A stretch of 21,535 nt of DNA. It comes from a virus. Below, in pieces: positions 7,872 through 17,543 of the stretch. Made by a program: the position numbers and the translations under genes. The stretch's first letter is position 1. Each line of letters begins with the position of its first letter. The notes beneath the pieces were generated by a model. It worked only from the letters and a program-made list of their open reading frames with translations. It was not told the origin of the DNA and did not search any database. The stretch lies in IMG/VR virus record IMGVR_UViG_3300028025_003648, positions 1 to 21,535 of that record, one strand, 5' to 3'.

Positions 7872-10800
7872 TATAAGTTATTACCTCTTAATTTCATAGA
7901 ATCGATTTGTCTAATCTTAGACATTACTGTATTTGCTATTTCGTTTGCATTCGCATCAGACCTAACATTTACTGTCAAATCATAATTATACACTGATCCA
8001 AGTTTCTGAGATCCACTATTTATGCCCTTCATTGTTTCAGTTCCATAACTATCGACAGCATACTTGCTCATTACAAATTCTCCAGGACTTAGCATTGCTG
8101 GAACTGTATCTCGTCCTACAGAGAAACCACCTGCCAAGAATTTAGTTGGGTCAATCAAACCACCCTTTGCAAGTTTGCTTGGACGACCTCCTGGATACTT
8201 TGAAGTAATTCTATTCATTGCTGCATTTGCTAGGCCATTATCTCCATCGGCACGGAGTCTTGCTACTCCTGCCATTAAAGAGTCATACTCTGCTTGCTTG
8301 GCTGCTAGGTCTCGCTCTGCTTTTTCTGCTGCTGCCTTTGAAGTTGCTAGTAGTGCTGCTGCTCGTAGATTCACTTCTGATGCTGAGTCTGTGCTGCCCT
8401 TTGTGTCTTCCCCAGCATATCCCTTAACCCAACCATTGGTATCGCTCCAGCCATAATCTCCTACAGGCTTGGTTGGCTTCTTCCATCCACCTTTACCGTC
8501 AGAAATCCATGCTTTGCCTGGAGACTTGGTTGGATCTGTTTTCCCTGCATTTGGATCTGTTTTCCCTGCATTTGGATCTGTTTTCCCTGCATTTGGATCT
8601 GGCAAACCAAGTGCAGTACCATATGTAGTGACTATATGCTGAGTAATAGTTATAGACTTATCTTTAATTGCATCATAGGATTTTTTAATATCATCCCATG
8701 CACCCTTTATTGTTCCAGAAACTGAATTAACACCAGCAAGCGCTAAAGCAAGATCTCCCTTGGCAAGTTTTTCTGCAGCCTGTGCAGCCTTTAATGTAAG
8801 ATCCCACTCTGCTCTAGTCTGTCCTTGAATAATTCTATTTCTGTCATTTGAAGTAATTTGTGCTGCTAACAAATCGCTTTGTGATTGCAGTGGAAGAATC
8901 TTGTCTTGAATTGCCTTAAGATCGTTTTGTTGATCTAATAATATTCCATAAGTAATTTTTGCAATTGCATCTGTCTTAACTTGAATTGCATCAGTTGCAG
9001 CCACCTTAAGTAGTTCTAGATCGTATATATCATCCTGGATTCCAAGTATTTGTTTATCTACCGCAGCCTTTTTGAGTTCTAGGTCATAAATCTTCTGACC
9101 AATGTCCCACTGCTCTTTTTCAATTTCTTTCTGAGTCTTTCCGCTTACTCCACCACGAAGATTACCAACTTCATTTTCTCTTGATTTTTGCAAAGCATCT
9201 TGGGCACTGGTTGCATAGTTTGCTGCATTAGATGCTCGCATATCTTGAACTGCTTTTGCTGCTGCTGAAATATCTCCTTGGGAAAGAGCATCTGCCAAAC
9301 CAAGTTGTTGCTGCTGCTGACTAATAATTTGCTGATTGATTTCTGCAACTTTTGTAAGAGCCTCTTGCTGTTTATCATATTTCTCATTGATCGCTTCAGC
9401 AGCCTTATTCATAACATCTAAGTCATGAGATAGGACTGAAGATCTTTCTTGTAATGCTTGGATTGGTCTAGTAAAGTTAATTTCTGCGCTTCTTGCTAAC
9501 TTCTCTATCTCTCTTTGCTTCTTTTCAATTGGTCTAGTAAAGTTTGTTTCTATAGCCCTCTGGTCTGCATCAACATCTTTTTGCATATCATCAATCTTAG
9601 ATTGAGTTAGGTTAATAGCATTCTGTGCAATCTTAGATTGATTTCCTAGGTCTTCCATCATAACTTGAAGACCAGCAAATGTATTACCCTGAGAATTTGT
9701 TAGTGTGTTTTCGTCAATCATCTTGTAGGCATCAAACATTTCTGCTGCAGCGGTTGCTGCATTAATTATTTTTTCTTCTCTTGTTTGAGTAAATACAATT
9801 TCAATAATTTTTCTTTCTGGTATGTCTTGGATCTGTGAAAGCAAATGATTAAATTCATCTTGAGCATCTTTTGCAAGAGTAGCAAAGTTGTCCATACCGT
9901 TAATCAATGTATCTAGCATTGCTGGGTCAGAGATTGCTGCACGAATTGCTTCTGCACTCATGCCACCTTGTTGCATCATTGCCACAACTTCTGGGATTCT
10001 CTTTTGGTTGTCTGTAGTCTTCTGTAAATCTTTTTGTCCAGCAACTGCTCCATTAATTTGATTTCTAATTCTTGCTTGCTTTGTTAGCGCAGCATTGGTT
10101 TCTAATTCTGCCTTTGTTACCTTACCTGTAGCAATAAGAGTCTTATAGTTTTCATCTGCAAGCATTGCCTGAATGTCTAGTTCATCAAATCCTAGTGCAA
10201 GAAGTTTTCCTCTTGCTGCAATTTCCTGCTTTGCTAATGTTACAGACTGGAGTTGTGCCTTATTGTAGTCTCCAATAATAGCCTTCTTATATCCCTCCTC
10301 CATGTCTCTACCCTTTTGGGTAAGAACAGTGTCTCCTGCCTTAAACTTCTGGTACTTAGTAACCATCTTTCCAGTTTCAGGATCTACCTGAGTATACTTT
10401 TGCTTACCCTTTTTCTTTTTTACATCTGCTGCTGTTGCTGTATAAGCAAACTTCTTTAAGTCTTTTGTATCAAGGCCAGCAAGGTAATCTGTGAATTGGC
10501 TAGTCTGTCCCATCTTAATTAACTGCTGCTCAAGACCCTTAAACTTGTTTCCAATAGCCTTACTTCCAGTTGCTGCAATCGCTCTTTGAAGTTCTTTAAA
10601 TCCTCCTGCTGCATCAATTGCAGCGTTACGAACATTACGAAGTCTCTTCATTAGTTCGTCATAAGTGGTGTCTCTTTCTTTTTTGTCGCCAGTTCCATCG
10701 TCAACACCGCTCTTAACATCAATGCCCTTAACTACTCCAATATCTAGGTTTGTTTGTGCTCTGTCTCCAGCAGTCTGAGACAAATAGTCTTTCAAAAGCA

Positions 10801-13800
10801 GTGCTCTAGCATCCTTGTATGCCTGCGTTCCGTCTTGTAAGAGTCTATAGTCTGCATTGGTAATCATTTGCTTTTCTATAAAGAGTTCTGCATCTGCTTG
10901 AATTTGTTCAGCGTTTAAGCCTTTTTCATATGTGTATCCAATAGCAAGTTTTTGTAAATATTCTGTTTGTTGATCTCTTGAAAGTTTTCTAAACTCTTTC
11001 ATCTTCTCTTCATTTGCCTGCAAAGACTCAATCGCTTGAAGATCTTCTGGAGTAGCCTTCTTTGCTTTTTCTAAGAACTCGTCTGCAGTAGTAGTCTTAC
11101 CACTCTTTTTATCTTCTGCTTCTGTTTCTTCTTTTAGTTTCTCTAAGAGATCTTGTCTTCTTTGAATTTCTTCTAGGACTGCTGGGCCACCCTTTAGAAC
11201 TAGTTCCATGTCAATAGTTAAACCATCAAGTGCTTGAAGGTTCTTAAGGGTTTCCATATTCTGATCAAACTGTGGACCCTTTTCCAACTGAACCATATAC
11301 TTAACTAATTTAGTTGCAGTTGCTTTACTCTTAAATCCTGCAAACATATTAAATAGTTCTTTAGTCTTTGCGCTTCCTCTTTCAGTAAGAGATAAAGTTA
11401 GAAGTTGGTTTAGTTGACCAAGTTTTCCAGCAAACATCTTTGTATATGACATTGCTTCATCTGGGCTAAGAACCTTACTGCCAACAAGCATTTGAAGTTT
11501 TGCCTGGAACTGCTGTGCTGCTTTACCAGAAGCAAGTCCGTTTGTTGTATATGCTCCATTAACTTTAGTTGTAGCAGAAGTTGCTCCAGTCTCAAATTGC
11601 TTTGTTTCTTTTAAGAATTTATCTGCTGACTTTTCTTGATCTGTTCCAGCATATGCAGATTTAACTGATGCGCTTTGACCATCAAAGAATGCATCTTCAC
11701 GCATTGCTTGGCCACCCCAAACAGAACCGCTATACATCTTATTAAAGTCTCTTTGTCCCATTGCAATCTGAGTGCCAAGTTGATTGTTCATTGTTTCAGT
11801 TGCAAGGGTTGCATCTGCAGTTACTTGTTTAATTTTTTCTTCTAGTTCTAGTCTCTTTTGAGCATTTGTTGTTGATGCTAGTTCTGTTTCAAGTTTTTGC
11901 TTTTGCTTTTGATAATGAATTTCAAGTTGATCCGCCATCATGGTGGTCATCTCTAGATTGTTCATATTTAGAGCAGCGAGTGCAGCAATATCTTTTCTTT
12001 GAGACTTTCCAGCCTCTTTGTCTTTTTCAATATTTCCAAGTGTCTTGGTGCTTCGTGCTCTTGCATTTGCAATAAGATTAAGTCTGGTCTCTAAAGGTTC
12101 CTTCTCTAAGTTTTCTCCATTTGGACCAAGAAGAGTTCTAATTCTTCCAGTAACTTGCATCTGAACTTTTTGATCCTTTAATGATAGAGCAAGTGCCTGA
12201 GAAATACTTTCTGCTTGCTCTTGACTTAAGACTCCGTCAGCAATCTGTGCTGCTAACTTTAGACCAAGATCATCTGCTGCTTTTTCATTTCCAAATTTCT
12301 TTGTATTTTCTTTAAATGTTTTCTTTGTATCTTTTCCAAGATCTGAAGACATAAACTTTTTACCAAATTTATCTGGAACCTTGTAAGACTCGTTATACTT
12401 AGTGTATTGAGAACCCTGTCTTCTTCTATCCATAATCTGAGAGGCACCGACATTACCAGTCATCTCTCCCATCTTTTTCATGCTATCTCTTGTAGCAGAT
12501 GTTGCAAGAACAAACTTTGCTGACTCTGCAGCCATCTTATTAAAGTGCTGGTTGAGCATATATGCTCCTGCACCAACTGCCATAATTCCTGCTGCTGCCC
12601 AGCCTACTGGCCCCATGCCAGCGAGCATAGGCGCAAACTGTGCAACAGTAGTTGCTGCTCCTAATGCTGCTGTAACTTGTGGAGGAGCCCCTGCCATGCC
12701 TGCAACCATTGTTGCTGCACCTAGTGCACCAGTTGCTTTACCAGAAACCTTTCCAACCTTTTCTCTACGCATACCACGCTTCTTCTTTTTAATTTGCTTT
12801 TCAGTCATGGTTGTTGGTTGCTTCTTGCCATCTGCGTCTAGTTCTGGATCAAACAGTAAGTGACCATTCTTGTCTTTTGTGTATCCTGGGTTTGAATCTG
12901 TACCGTCTCCAAATGCCTCATCAAGAGCCTGGGCTTCAGTATATCTCTTTTTACCTGTTTGGGTAAGATCGCTATTTGTCAAAGATGCATTTTGCTGTGC
13001 AAGTTTTGAATTCATTTGTTCTCTCAAGAACTTTTCTTCTTCTTGTAGTTTATTTATATCTTCTTGAGACATTGCTGTATCTATTGTGGATCCGTGAATA
13101 TCTCCAGTAGTTCCTACAATTGCATCATTTAAAACTGCTGTCGTTACTACATTATCTAGGTTTTCTGTTTGTGCTGGGATAATGTCTCCAGTCACTGTTG
13201 CAAGTTCATCTGTTTGATCTGCAACCAAGACAGTTGATTCTGCTGTATCTTCTGTTCCTTCAACAATTCTTCTTAGGCCATCACCTTGCTGCTGTGTTCC
13301 ATTAGAAACTAGTTCCTGATTTTTATCTTGGATTTTTTGAACGTTTCCTATATCTTTTACATCTTCTTCAGATATTACAATGTCTTTGCCGTCAAGTTCT
13401 GCCATTGCAGCAGTTTGTCTTTTCTTTGCTGCTTCTAGTTCTAAAGCATTAGCCTTTTCTTTAGCAGCAAGAACCATTTCATCAGTTATAGTTGTTGGTG
13501 ATTTTGACTTAATTTGCTTTGCTTGCTCTGCTTCAAGTGCTGCTGCTCTTTTCCTAGACTCTGCTGCTTCCTTCTCTGCATTATCTGCTTCTGCACGAGC
13601 CTGACCAATGTTAACAGTGTTACCCTTAATAGTAACTCTTGATTTACTTTCATCTCTGATTTGCTGTACAACCTGTGCTTGTGCGGTTGCTGCTTGCTCT
13701 GTGCTTACCGCTACTTGTTCTGCTGCTGCTTCAGTTCTTTTTGTTGAAGCAATTATTAATGATGAGGTTTGAGATGTAACTGGAGTTTCTGATACAGAGT

Positions 13801-16800
13801 CTACTGTTACATTAGAGCCAAGTTTTCTTCTTTGTCTATCTTGAGACTTAAGAATTTGTCTTTGATCACGCAACTCTGGAGTATCAAGGTCGTCATAAAA
13901 TGCCTTGTTTCCAAGATCCATTTTTGAAACTTTTGCTTGTGTTTCTGCTGCTGAGGGTATTGCTGCATCACCAAGTCTTGCAGATTGTGCCTCAACTTGA
14001 GGCTGGCCTTCTTGCATTCCTTCAATAATTCCATCTGCAATATCTTTACCAACTTTTTTACCTTTTTTAGAAGGAGACTGGGTGTCTGCTCCTTCTGAAC
14101 TCTTGGATCCATCAATTGCTGCTTGACCAAGTTTTGCACCTTCTTCTTTAGCGCTTGCAATTGCTTCTGGTGTAGCCTCAATTCTTGGAGCACCCTGTTC
14201 GTGCATAGGCTGTGTTCCAAGAAGTTCTCCATCTGGTTTTCCAGTTTCAATATTTCCACGAACCGCTGTGTTAAGAATTTTTGAATTTCCTGTATTATCT
14301 CCAAGTGAGTTAGGTCTAAAGCCCTTGGTTTCTAAGAAAGCATTAAGTTCTGCAAGATCTTCTCCAACGCTAACACGAATCTCAGTTACTGCTTGCTTTG
14401 CTGATTCAATAAGAGCATTCCATTCTGGAATTTGACTTCTAATCCCATCTCTTACTTCATATTCTAGTTTAGCAAAAACATCATCAGTCATCAACTCTGG
14501 TGGTTCATTATTAGCAATTCTTTGTTGCTGTATTTCGTTCCATTCTCTTAGTTTTGCTGCAAGTGCATCATCATATATTTTTGCTTGGCCCTTAAGTGCT
14601 TCAAAATCTTGTCCCATAATAGCGGTCATTTCTCGCCATTTATCGACTCCTCTTGATGTAAAATCTGTTTCAAGGTCTTTGCCTAGAGATCCAACACCGT
14701 TGTCTTCTTCATAGCCACGGGCACGTTTTTCATTAGACATTGCTCCATTGAGTGTTCCAAGAAGATCAAACGCATGGGCGTCTGCTACTTTAAGATCTGG
14801 GGCTGCTTTTCCTTTTTTAGCATAGAATTCTCTAATTCCATCTACTTGTCTTTGTGCTTCTTCGTTTAGACTAAGCCTAGATGCTTCAACTCTTTCTGTT
14901 TGTCCAACATGACCAAATTCTTTTTTATAGGGTTGCATAAATTTTGGAGCCCATTGACCCATAACGCTAGAACCAGGAGTAAGTTCACCTTTGTCATTAA
15001 ACTTTCTATCTTGACTAAACCTTTTCTTTCCAACTGTTTCAAGACCTTCTTTTGTTAATTCTCCAAATTCTCTTTTAGTATCAGCAACAATCTTTTTAAA
15101 GGATTCAACAATGGTTGAACGAATTGATTCCATGGAAGTTACAGATGTATCTGTTACCTTTTGCCCTGTAGCCTCAGCATACTTAATTAGTTCAGCATCT
15201 TCCATGTCACGAATGCGAGCAAGTTCTTTTTTGATAAATGGAACAACTCCTGAACCAGCGCCTCCTGATTGGCTAGACACATACGCATTATCGTCTTCGG
15301 TTAGTCCAACCTTACCCTTTTTAAATCCTGGAAGGTCGTCTCCCATTATTGCCTTTAGTAGTGGTGCATATTTCTTTGACTGTGCAGTTGGAACAATTGT
15401 TTCTCCTGGTGCAACCAGTGCAAGAATGCTATCTCCTGCAGATTCGTTACCTGGAACTTTTCCGTCTGCAAACTTTGGCAAACCAGATACGGCACCTGCA
15501 GGTCCAGGAACAGCATTAAATAATCCTGGAGAGCCAGAAGCAAGTGCTCTAGCCTGAGATGCTGCATTTTGATATGCTAGGGCTAAAGCCTCTACTGATG
15601 TTTTTTCTACATTGAATGTTGATATTAAATCTTTGTGAGATAAATGAAGTGCGTGTGTTTGTGCAAGGTTTTCTGTTTCTGCTTGTGTTAGGTAATCAAA
15701 CCCACCACCCAAAACATTGTTTTGTCCGTTAAGTTTTGCAACTCCACCACGAAGCATTGCAAAGAACTTTATAAGGTTTGCAACACCGTTAGCAACAAGA
15801 CCAACTGTCATTAAGACAACTGGAGCAATTCCACCAATAACTCCAATAAATCCAACTACAAACTTTTTAGTTCCATCACTAAGATTATTAAACTTCTCTA
15901 ATATTCTTGAAGCAAACTGAACAATTGGTGTTACTGCTTCTAAAAATGCTTTTCCAATTGGTATAAGTTGTAACTTTAAATTTTCAAGTTGCTTTTGGAA
16001 CTTTACTCCAACAGCATTTTCTACTTTACCAAGTTCTCGCTCAGACAAAATAGCAAGTTCTTCAACTGATGCTCCTGCCAATCCAAGTGCTCTGGCTGCC
16101 TGAGAAGAATCTTTTGTAACATTCTGGAACAGTGTTGATAGACGAGCAAACTGGAACTTACCAAACATTTGCTCAATTGCTCTTGCACGGTTAAGTGGAT
16201 CTAGTGTATCAAGTGCTCTTGCAAATCCTACTACAGTTGCTTTTAGGTCTCCAGCATTAGCATTAACAAGACCCTTAATATTAATTCCAAGTCCCGCTAA
16301 AAACTCACTGGCTTTCTTTGATGGATTAATCATAGAAGCAAGACCAGACTTAAGTGCGTTAGCACCTTCTGATGCGTTGATTCCACCTTCCTTCATTGCA
16401 GTCATAAAGAATGCTAGGTCTTCTACAGATCCACCAAGTTGCTTTACAACTGGTCCAGCCTTTGGAATAGCAATAGTTAAATCTTCAATAGATAATACTG
16501 TCTGGTTTTCTACTGCGTTAAGATAGTTAATTTTTGCTGCAAGTTGATCTGCAGAAATGCCAAAAGCATTCTGAAGAGAAATAGTTGTTTCAAGTGCTTG
16601 CTGTTGTTCTACCTGACCAAGTACTGCAAGTCTTGTTGCATTTGTAACTTGAGCCTGAAGATCTGCACCAGTAAGACCCATTGCAGCAGCCTTTGCTGCC
16701 ATTTCCATTGTGTCTTTAGCAGCAATACCAAACTTTGTAAACTCTTTTGCAAGCATCTGAATTTCTGCAACTGCTTTATCAGTATCTCCAATACTGGTAG

Positions 16801-17515
16801 TCATGTCTCCATAAACTCTTGTAAATCTTACAGTAGCCTCTTCCATTTCTCTAAAGACCTTGGAGGCTGTAGATCCAAGTATTGTAAGAGGGATAGTCAA
16901 ACCAACCATCAACTGACGACCTGCCCACTGAGTGTTCTTACCAAAATTTAAAAGTTGGGTTGAACCTTGCTTGAGAAGTTGATTAAGGAACTGCTGTCTT
17001 TGTGCAGCCATTTGAGTTCTTGTAGCATAGTCAGCATACTGACCATTAACCATTTTAAGGTGCTTTGGAACAACTTGAAGAACCTTTACAAGTTCTCCGT
17101 TGGCATTAGTTAGTTGAACATACTGTGTCTGTAGAGTTTTAACTCTATCTTTCATTGCTCTTTTTAGGACATCTTTTTCTTGTGCAAAAAGACCCTTTAA
17201 GGTTTTGCTATTCATTGTTGCAGCAGCAGCAGTATATCTAAAGTACTGACCCATACTTAACTTATTTTTTTCTAGGGCATCAGTAAACGCTGTAGTACTT
17301 GATGCAATAGTTTTCTGAGATGCAACAAACTTTCCAGTTGCATTAATAGACTGGATAAGTTGTGAGTTTAAACCCTTTTGTGCATTTGCTGCAGCGACAT
17401 TGCCTTCTGTTAGGGCTTGATTGAATTTACTAAGTCCAGCCTGAAGCCTTCTTAGTTGAGCAAGAGCATCACTAGTGTCAAAATGTATACCAATATTAGC
17501 ATTTACATCAGACAC
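7871..17515 (-). CDS. Giant tail tape measure protein (TP901 core family)
   Basis: A 3214-residue protein that sets tail length, is packed inside the tube and probably takes part in DNA entry. Seen by approximate residue: 1-200, helical N-terminus rich in Gln and Ala; 215-420, TP901-type core (EMEEATVRFTRVYGDMTTS ... FFMTAMKEGGINASEGANAL); 548-587, hydrophobic Gly-rich segment FVVGFIGVIGGIAPVVLMTV; about 674-712, a 'DSILALVAPGETIVPT' motif; an internal 'SPSKKGKKVGKDIADGIIEG' motif; 1589-1653, a second Ala/Gly hydrophobic block; 2640-2765, coiled coil with two NFTRPI motifs and then QGDISAAAKAVQDMR; 2972-2995, tandem DPNAGKT repeats; 3116-3160, the usual C-terminal 'GRDTVPAMLSPGEFVM' motif. 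No lytic domain is evident. The start GTG 17515 has AGGGG 11 bases upstream, a long spacing; no better in-frame start exists. At about 0.15 nm per residue the tail would be near 480 nm. Confidence 0.96.
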   Translation of the reverse strand: MSDVNANIGIHFDTSDALAQLRRLQAGLSKFNQALTEGNVAAANAQKGLNSQLIQSINATGKFVASQKTIASSTTAFTDALEKNKLSMGQYFRYTAAAATMNSKTLKGLFAQEKDVLKRAMKDRVKTLQTQYVQLTNANGELVKVLQVVPKHLKMVNGQYADYATRTQMAAQRQQFLNQLLKQGSTQLLNFGKNTQWAGRQLMVGLTIPLTILGSTASKVFREMEEATVRFTRVYGDMTTSIGDTDKAVAEIQMLAKEFTKFGIAAKDTMEMAAKAAAMGLTGADLQAQVTNATRLAVLGQVEQQQALETTISLQNAFGISADQLAAKINYLNAVENQTVLSIEDLTIAIPKAGPVVKQLGGSVEDLAFFMTAMKEGGINASEGANALKSGLASMINPSKKASEFLAGLGINIKGLVNANAGDLKATVVGFARALDTLDPLNRARAIEQMFGKFQFARLSTLFQNVTKDSSQAARALGLAGASVEELAILSERELGKVENAVGVKFQKQLENLKLQLIPIGKAFLEAVTPIVQFASRILEKFNNLSDGTKKFVVGFIGVIGGIAPVVLMTVGLVANGVANLIKFFAMLRGGVAKLNGQNNVLGGGFDYLTQAETENLAQTHALHLSHKDLISTFNVEKTSVEALALAYQNAASQARALASGSPGLFNAVPGPAGAVSGLPKFADGKVPGNESAGDSILALVAPGETIVPTAQSKKYAPLLKAIMGDDLPGFKKGKVGLTEDDNAYVSSQSGGAGSGVVPFIKKELARIRDMEDAELIKYAEATGQKVTDTSVTSMESIRSTIVESFKKIVADTKREFGELTKEGLETVGKKRFSQDRKFNDKGELTPGSSVMGQWAPKFMQPYKKEFGHVGQTERVEASRLSLNEEAQRQVDGIREFYAKKGKAAPDLKVADAHAFDLLGTLNGAMSNEKRARGYEEDNGVGSLGKDLETDFTSRGVDKWREMTAIMGQDFEALKGQAKIYDDALAAKLREWNEIQQQRIANNEPPELMTDDVFAKLEYEVRDGIRSQIPEWNALIESAKQAVTEIRVSVGEDLAELNAFLETKGFRPNSLGDNTGNSKILNTAVRGNIETGKPDGELLGTQPMHEQGAPRIEATPEAIASAKEEGAKLGQAAIDGSKSSEGADTQSPSKKGKKVGKDIADGIIEGMQEGQPQVEAQSARLGDAAIPSAAETQAKVSKMDLGNKAFYDDLDTPELRDQRQILKSQDRQRRKLGSNVTVDSVSETPVTSQTSSLIIASTKRTEAAAEQVAVSTEQAATAQAQVVQQIRDESKSRVTIKGNTVNIGQARAEADNAEKEAAESRKRAAALEAEQAKQIKSKSPTTITDEMVLAAKEKANALELEAAKKRQTAAMAELDGKDIVISEEDVKDIGNVQKIQDKNQELVSNGTQQQGDGLRRIVEGTEDTAESTVLVADQTDELATVTGDIIPAQTENLDNVVTTAVLNDAIVGTTGDIHGSTIDTAMSQEDINKLQEEEKFLREQMNSKLAQQNASLTNSDLTQTGKKRYTEAQALDEAFGDGTDSNPGYTKDKNGHLLFDPELDADGKKQPTTMTEKQIKKKKRGMRREKVGKVSGKATGALGAATMVAGMAGAPPQVTAALGAATTVAQFAPMLAGMGPVGWAAAGIMAVGAGAYMLNQHFNKMAAESAKFVLATSATRDSMKKMGEMTGNVGASQIMDRRRQGSQYTKYNESYKVPDKFGKKFMSSDLGKDTKKTFKENTKKFGNEKAADDLGLKLAAQIADGVLSQEQAESISQALALSLKDQKVQMQVTGRIRTLLGPNGENLEKEPLETRLNLIANARARSTKTLGNIEKDKEAGKSQRKDIAALAALNMNNLEMTTMMADQLEIHYQKQKQKLETELASTTNAQKRLELEEKIKQVTADATLATETMNNQLGTQIAMGQRDFNKMYSGSVWGGQAMREDAFFDGQSASVKSAYAGTDQEKSADKFLKETKQFETGATSATTKVNGAYTTNGLASGKAAQQFQAKLQMLVGSKVLSPDEAMSYTKMFAGKLGQLNQLLTLSLTERGSAKTKELFNMFAGFKSKATATKLVKYMVQLEKGPQFDQNMETLKNLQALDGLTIDMELVLKGGPAVLEEIQRRQDLLEKLKEETEAEDKKSGKTTTADEFLEKAKKATPEDLQAIESLQANEEKMKEFRKLSRDQQTEYLQKLAIGYTYEKGLNAEQIQADAELFIEKQMITNADYRLLQDGTQAYKDARALLLKDYLSQTAGDRAQTNLDIGVVKGIDVKSGVDDGTGDKKERDTTYDELMKRLRNVRNAAIDAAGGFKELQRAIAATGSKAIGNKFKGLEQQLIKMGQTSQFTDYLAGLDTKDLKKFAYTATAADVKKKKGKQKYTQVDPETGKMVTKYQKFKAGDTVLTQKGRDMEEGYKKAIIGDYNKAQLQSVTLAKQEIAARGKLLALGFDELDIQAMLADENYKTLIATGKVTKAELETNAALTKQARIRNQINGAVAGQKDLQKTTDNQKRIPEVVAMMQQGGMSAEAIRAAISDPAMLDTLINGMDNFATLAKDAQDEFNHLLSQIQDIPERKIIEIVFTQTREEKIINAATAAAEMFDAYKMIDENTLTNSQGNTFAGLQVMMEDLGNQSKIAQNAINLTQSKIDDMQKDVDADQRAIETNFTRPIEKKQREIEKLARSAEINFTRPIQALQERSSVLSHDLDVMNKAAEAINEKYDKQQEALTKVAEINQQIISQQQQQLGLADALSQGDISAAAKAVQDMRASNAANYATSAQDALQKSRENEVGNLRGGVSGKTQKEIEKEQWDIGQKIYDLELKKAAVDKQILGIQDDIYDLELLKVAATDAIQVKTDAIAKITYGILLDQQNDLKAIQDKILPLQSQSDLLAAQITSNDRNRIIQGQTRAEWDLTLKAAQAAEKLAKGDLALALAGVNSVSGTIKGAWDDIKKSYDAIKDKSITITQHIVTTYGTALGLPDPNAGKTDPNAGKTDPNAGKTDPTKSPGKAWISDGKGGWKKPTKPVGDYGWSDTNGWVKGYAGEDTKGSTDSASEVNLRAAALLATSKAAAEKAERDLAAKQAEYDSLMAGVARLRADGDNGLANAAMNRITSKYPGGRPSKLAKGGLIDPTKFLAGGFSVGRDTVPAMLSPGEFVMSKYAVDSYGTETMKGINSGSQKLGSVYNYDLTVNVRSDANANEIANTVMSKIRQIDSMKLRGNNL
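8532..8601 (-). repeat. 21-bp tandem repeat in the tape measure gene, three exact copies plus a partial one
   Basis: Three exact head-to-tail copies of the 21-base unit (units at 8532-8552, 8553-8573 and 8574-8594 on the plus strand) are followed by the first 7 bases of a fourth. Each unit encodes the heptapeptide DPNAGKT on the minus strand, giving a flexible Asp/Pro/Gly-rich linker before the last 240 residues of the tape measure. Because copies are identical at DNA level, the array is probably young and could change in number by slippage without shifting the frame. Confidence 0.95.
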
Positions 17516-17543
17516 TATTCATGACACCCCTATTCATTTTTTA

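Noticed and set aside
8064-8456. 130-codon plus-strand open frame opposite the tape measure 3' end, and similar plus-strand frames at 12480-12863, 15111-15557 and 16544-16951.
   Set aside because: They are antisense shadows of the tape measure. Their Ser/Leu/Cys-rich low-complexity composition comes from Ala/Gln/Lys-rich sense codons, and there is no ribosome binding context or recognisable fold.
13807-14304. 165-codon minus-strand frame inside the tape measure gene in another frame.
   Set aside because: Leu/Gln/Lys-rich out-of-frame translation of the Ala/Glu/Thr-rich tape measure; no independent start signal.
7871-17515. Intein, intron or frameshift interruption in the tape measure because of its size.
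   Set aside because: One uninterrupted frame with tape-measure-like composition throughout; no intein splice motifs, homing endonuclease motif or break in character was seen.
7871-17515. Lysozyme, transglycosylase or peptidase domain within the tape measure, as some long ones carry.
   Set aside because: I could not find a convincing catalytic signature such as an NlpC/P60 Cys-His pair or an M23 HxxxD...HxH pattern by eye; not excluded without a profile search.
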